From: Alphaproteobacteria bacterium
GTDB lineage: Bacteria; Pseudomonadota; Alphaproteobacteria; Rhizobiales; Aestuariivirgaceae
Assembly (NCBI GenBank): GCA_024279045.1
Contig: JAJRRZ010000011.1
Span: 1 to 13,693, forward strand
Direction: 5' to 3'
Length of the DNA stretch: 13,693 bases
Shown: positions 13,123 to 13,693 of the stretch, piece by piece
Numbering within the stretch: position 1 is the stretch's first letter
Layout: each line of letters starts with the position of its first letter
Made by a program: the position numbers and the translations under genes
Notes under the pieces: generated by a model
The model's database searches: none
Told to the model about the DNA's origin: nothing
What the model saw: the letters and a program-made list of their open reading frames with translations, nothing else

Positions 13123-13151
13123 ATTTTAGCAGATCAGAAATCGCGGCCCAA
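13123..13151 (-). promoter_or_regulatory. Promoter embedded in each CRISPR repeat (first repeat shown)
   Basis: On the minus strand the repeat holds TTGGGC (bases 8-13), 17 bases, then TAAAAT (bases 31-36) preceded by TGC, forming an extended -10 (TGCTAAAAT). Transcription would start inside the next spacer. Neisseria II-C repeats end in TGCTACAAT and drive each crRNA in the same way. The element recurs in all nine repeats. Confidence 0.7.
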
Positions 13152-13686
13152 CCGCAACACTCATAGACTGGCCGCCCGCGCACATAGCATTTTAGCAGAT
13201 CAGAAATCGCGGCCCAACCGCAACAAAAGGCAGGAATGGCCTTGATTGTTTCTAATTTTAGCAGATCAGAAATCGCGGCCCAACCGCAACATATTCGGCT
13301 ATGCCGGCGCGCGCGAGGCGATTTTAGCAGATCAGAAATCGCGGCCCAACCGCAACAGCGCATCGCGGTGGAACGGGGGGGGATGGATTTTAGCAGATCA
13401 GAAATCGCGGCCCAACCGCAACCCACCGGCAGCCCCGTCTCCCCGCGCCACAATTTTAGCAGATCAGAAATCGCGGCCCAACCGCAACACCACAAGGCGA
13501 CGGAGCTCATGGCGCGCTATTTTAGCAGATCAGAAATCGCGGCCCAACCGCAACGTCAGGCGGGCGCAGGCAGATGCTGGAACGATTTTAGCAGATCAGA
13601 AATCGCGGCCCAACCGCAACTTGGCCAGCTTGCTCTGCGTGATTGCACCAATTTTAGCAGATCAGAAATCGCGGCCCAACCGCAAC
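13123..13686 (-). CRISPR. Type II-C CRISPR array, nine repeats seen, continues past the window
   Basis: Nine identical 36-base repeats start at 13123, 13189, 13255, 13321, 13387, 13453, 13519, 13585 and 13651, an exact 66-base period. Eight 30-base spacers lie between them, and TAAGAAA after the last repeat is the start of another spacer or the flank. In crRNA sense (minus strand) the repeat begins GTTGCGGTTGGGCCGCG and ends GATCTGCTAAAAT; this polarity follows from the anti-repeat and from Cas9 biology, in which the spacer is 5' of the repeat. No repeat has mutated within the window. The spacers look like GC-rich coding DNA; the fourth holds a run of eight G. I saw no spacer matching the rest of the window. 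Confidence 0.99.
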
Positions 13687-13693
13687 TAAGAAA

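Noticed and set aside
13159..13650. Spacers that target genes in this window
   Set aside because: Reading the eight spacers against the window by eye gave no convincing match; a proper search was not possible.
13085..13689. Open frames with a repeated GWAAISDLLK or ILADQKSRPNRN peptide
   Set aside because: They are created by the 66-base period of the CRISPR array, which is divisible by three, and are not proteins.

Overview
The window reads as a GC-rich alphaproteobacterial chromosome. The clearest marker is a close CtrA homologue with a CtrA-type box upstream; a bactofilin and a FliJ-like coiled-coil protein fit with it. I cannot name a genus from the sequence alone.

Layout. The left edge (1-251, minus) is the 5' part of an IS5-type transposase. 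It is followed by a redoxin with a CNHCP motif (369-950, minus), a DEAD-box RNA helicase of the RhlE type (1304-2932, plus), an exported cytochrome P460-like protein with an unusual Pro-Cys repeat region (3057-3971, minus), a conserved protein of unknown function (4114-4863, minus), a bactofilin (4968-5735, minus), ctrA (6089-6793, minus), a FliJ-like gene (7239-7637, plus) and a small excisionase/AlpA-like HTH gene (7816-8067, plus). The right 5.5 kb is a complete-looking type II-C CRISPR-Cas locus: tracrRNA (minus), cas9, cas1, cas2 (plus), and an array of nine identical 36-nt repeats with eight 30-nt spacers that runs off the window. There is no csn2 or cas4.

How the CRISPR locus works. 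The tracrRNA gene lies upstream of cas9 on the opposite strand. Its anti-repeat (8244-8274) pairs with almost the whole CRISPR repeat, and it ends in a strong intrinsic terminator with a UNCG loop. Pairing polarity shows that crRNAs are made from the minus strand. On that strand each repeat ends in an extended -10 (TGCTAAAAT), so each spacer probably has its own promoter, as known for Neisseria II-C arrays.

Most interesting observation. Just upstream of the tracrRNA, on the same strand, lies a degenerate CRISPR repeat (8285-8310). A longer tracrRNA would therefore be a natural single-guide RNA, with repeat, loop and anti-repeat in one molecule. The 11 nt before this repeat, where the guide would sit, match exactly a site at the cas9 ribosome-binding site (12 nt when the first repeat base is counted; copies at 8310-8321 and 8499-8510). 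This is the architecture of the long tracrRNA of Streptococcus pyogenes, which makes Cas9 repress its own gene, here in a II-C system. The function is inference; the repeat, anti-repeat and 12-nt match are visible in the sequence.
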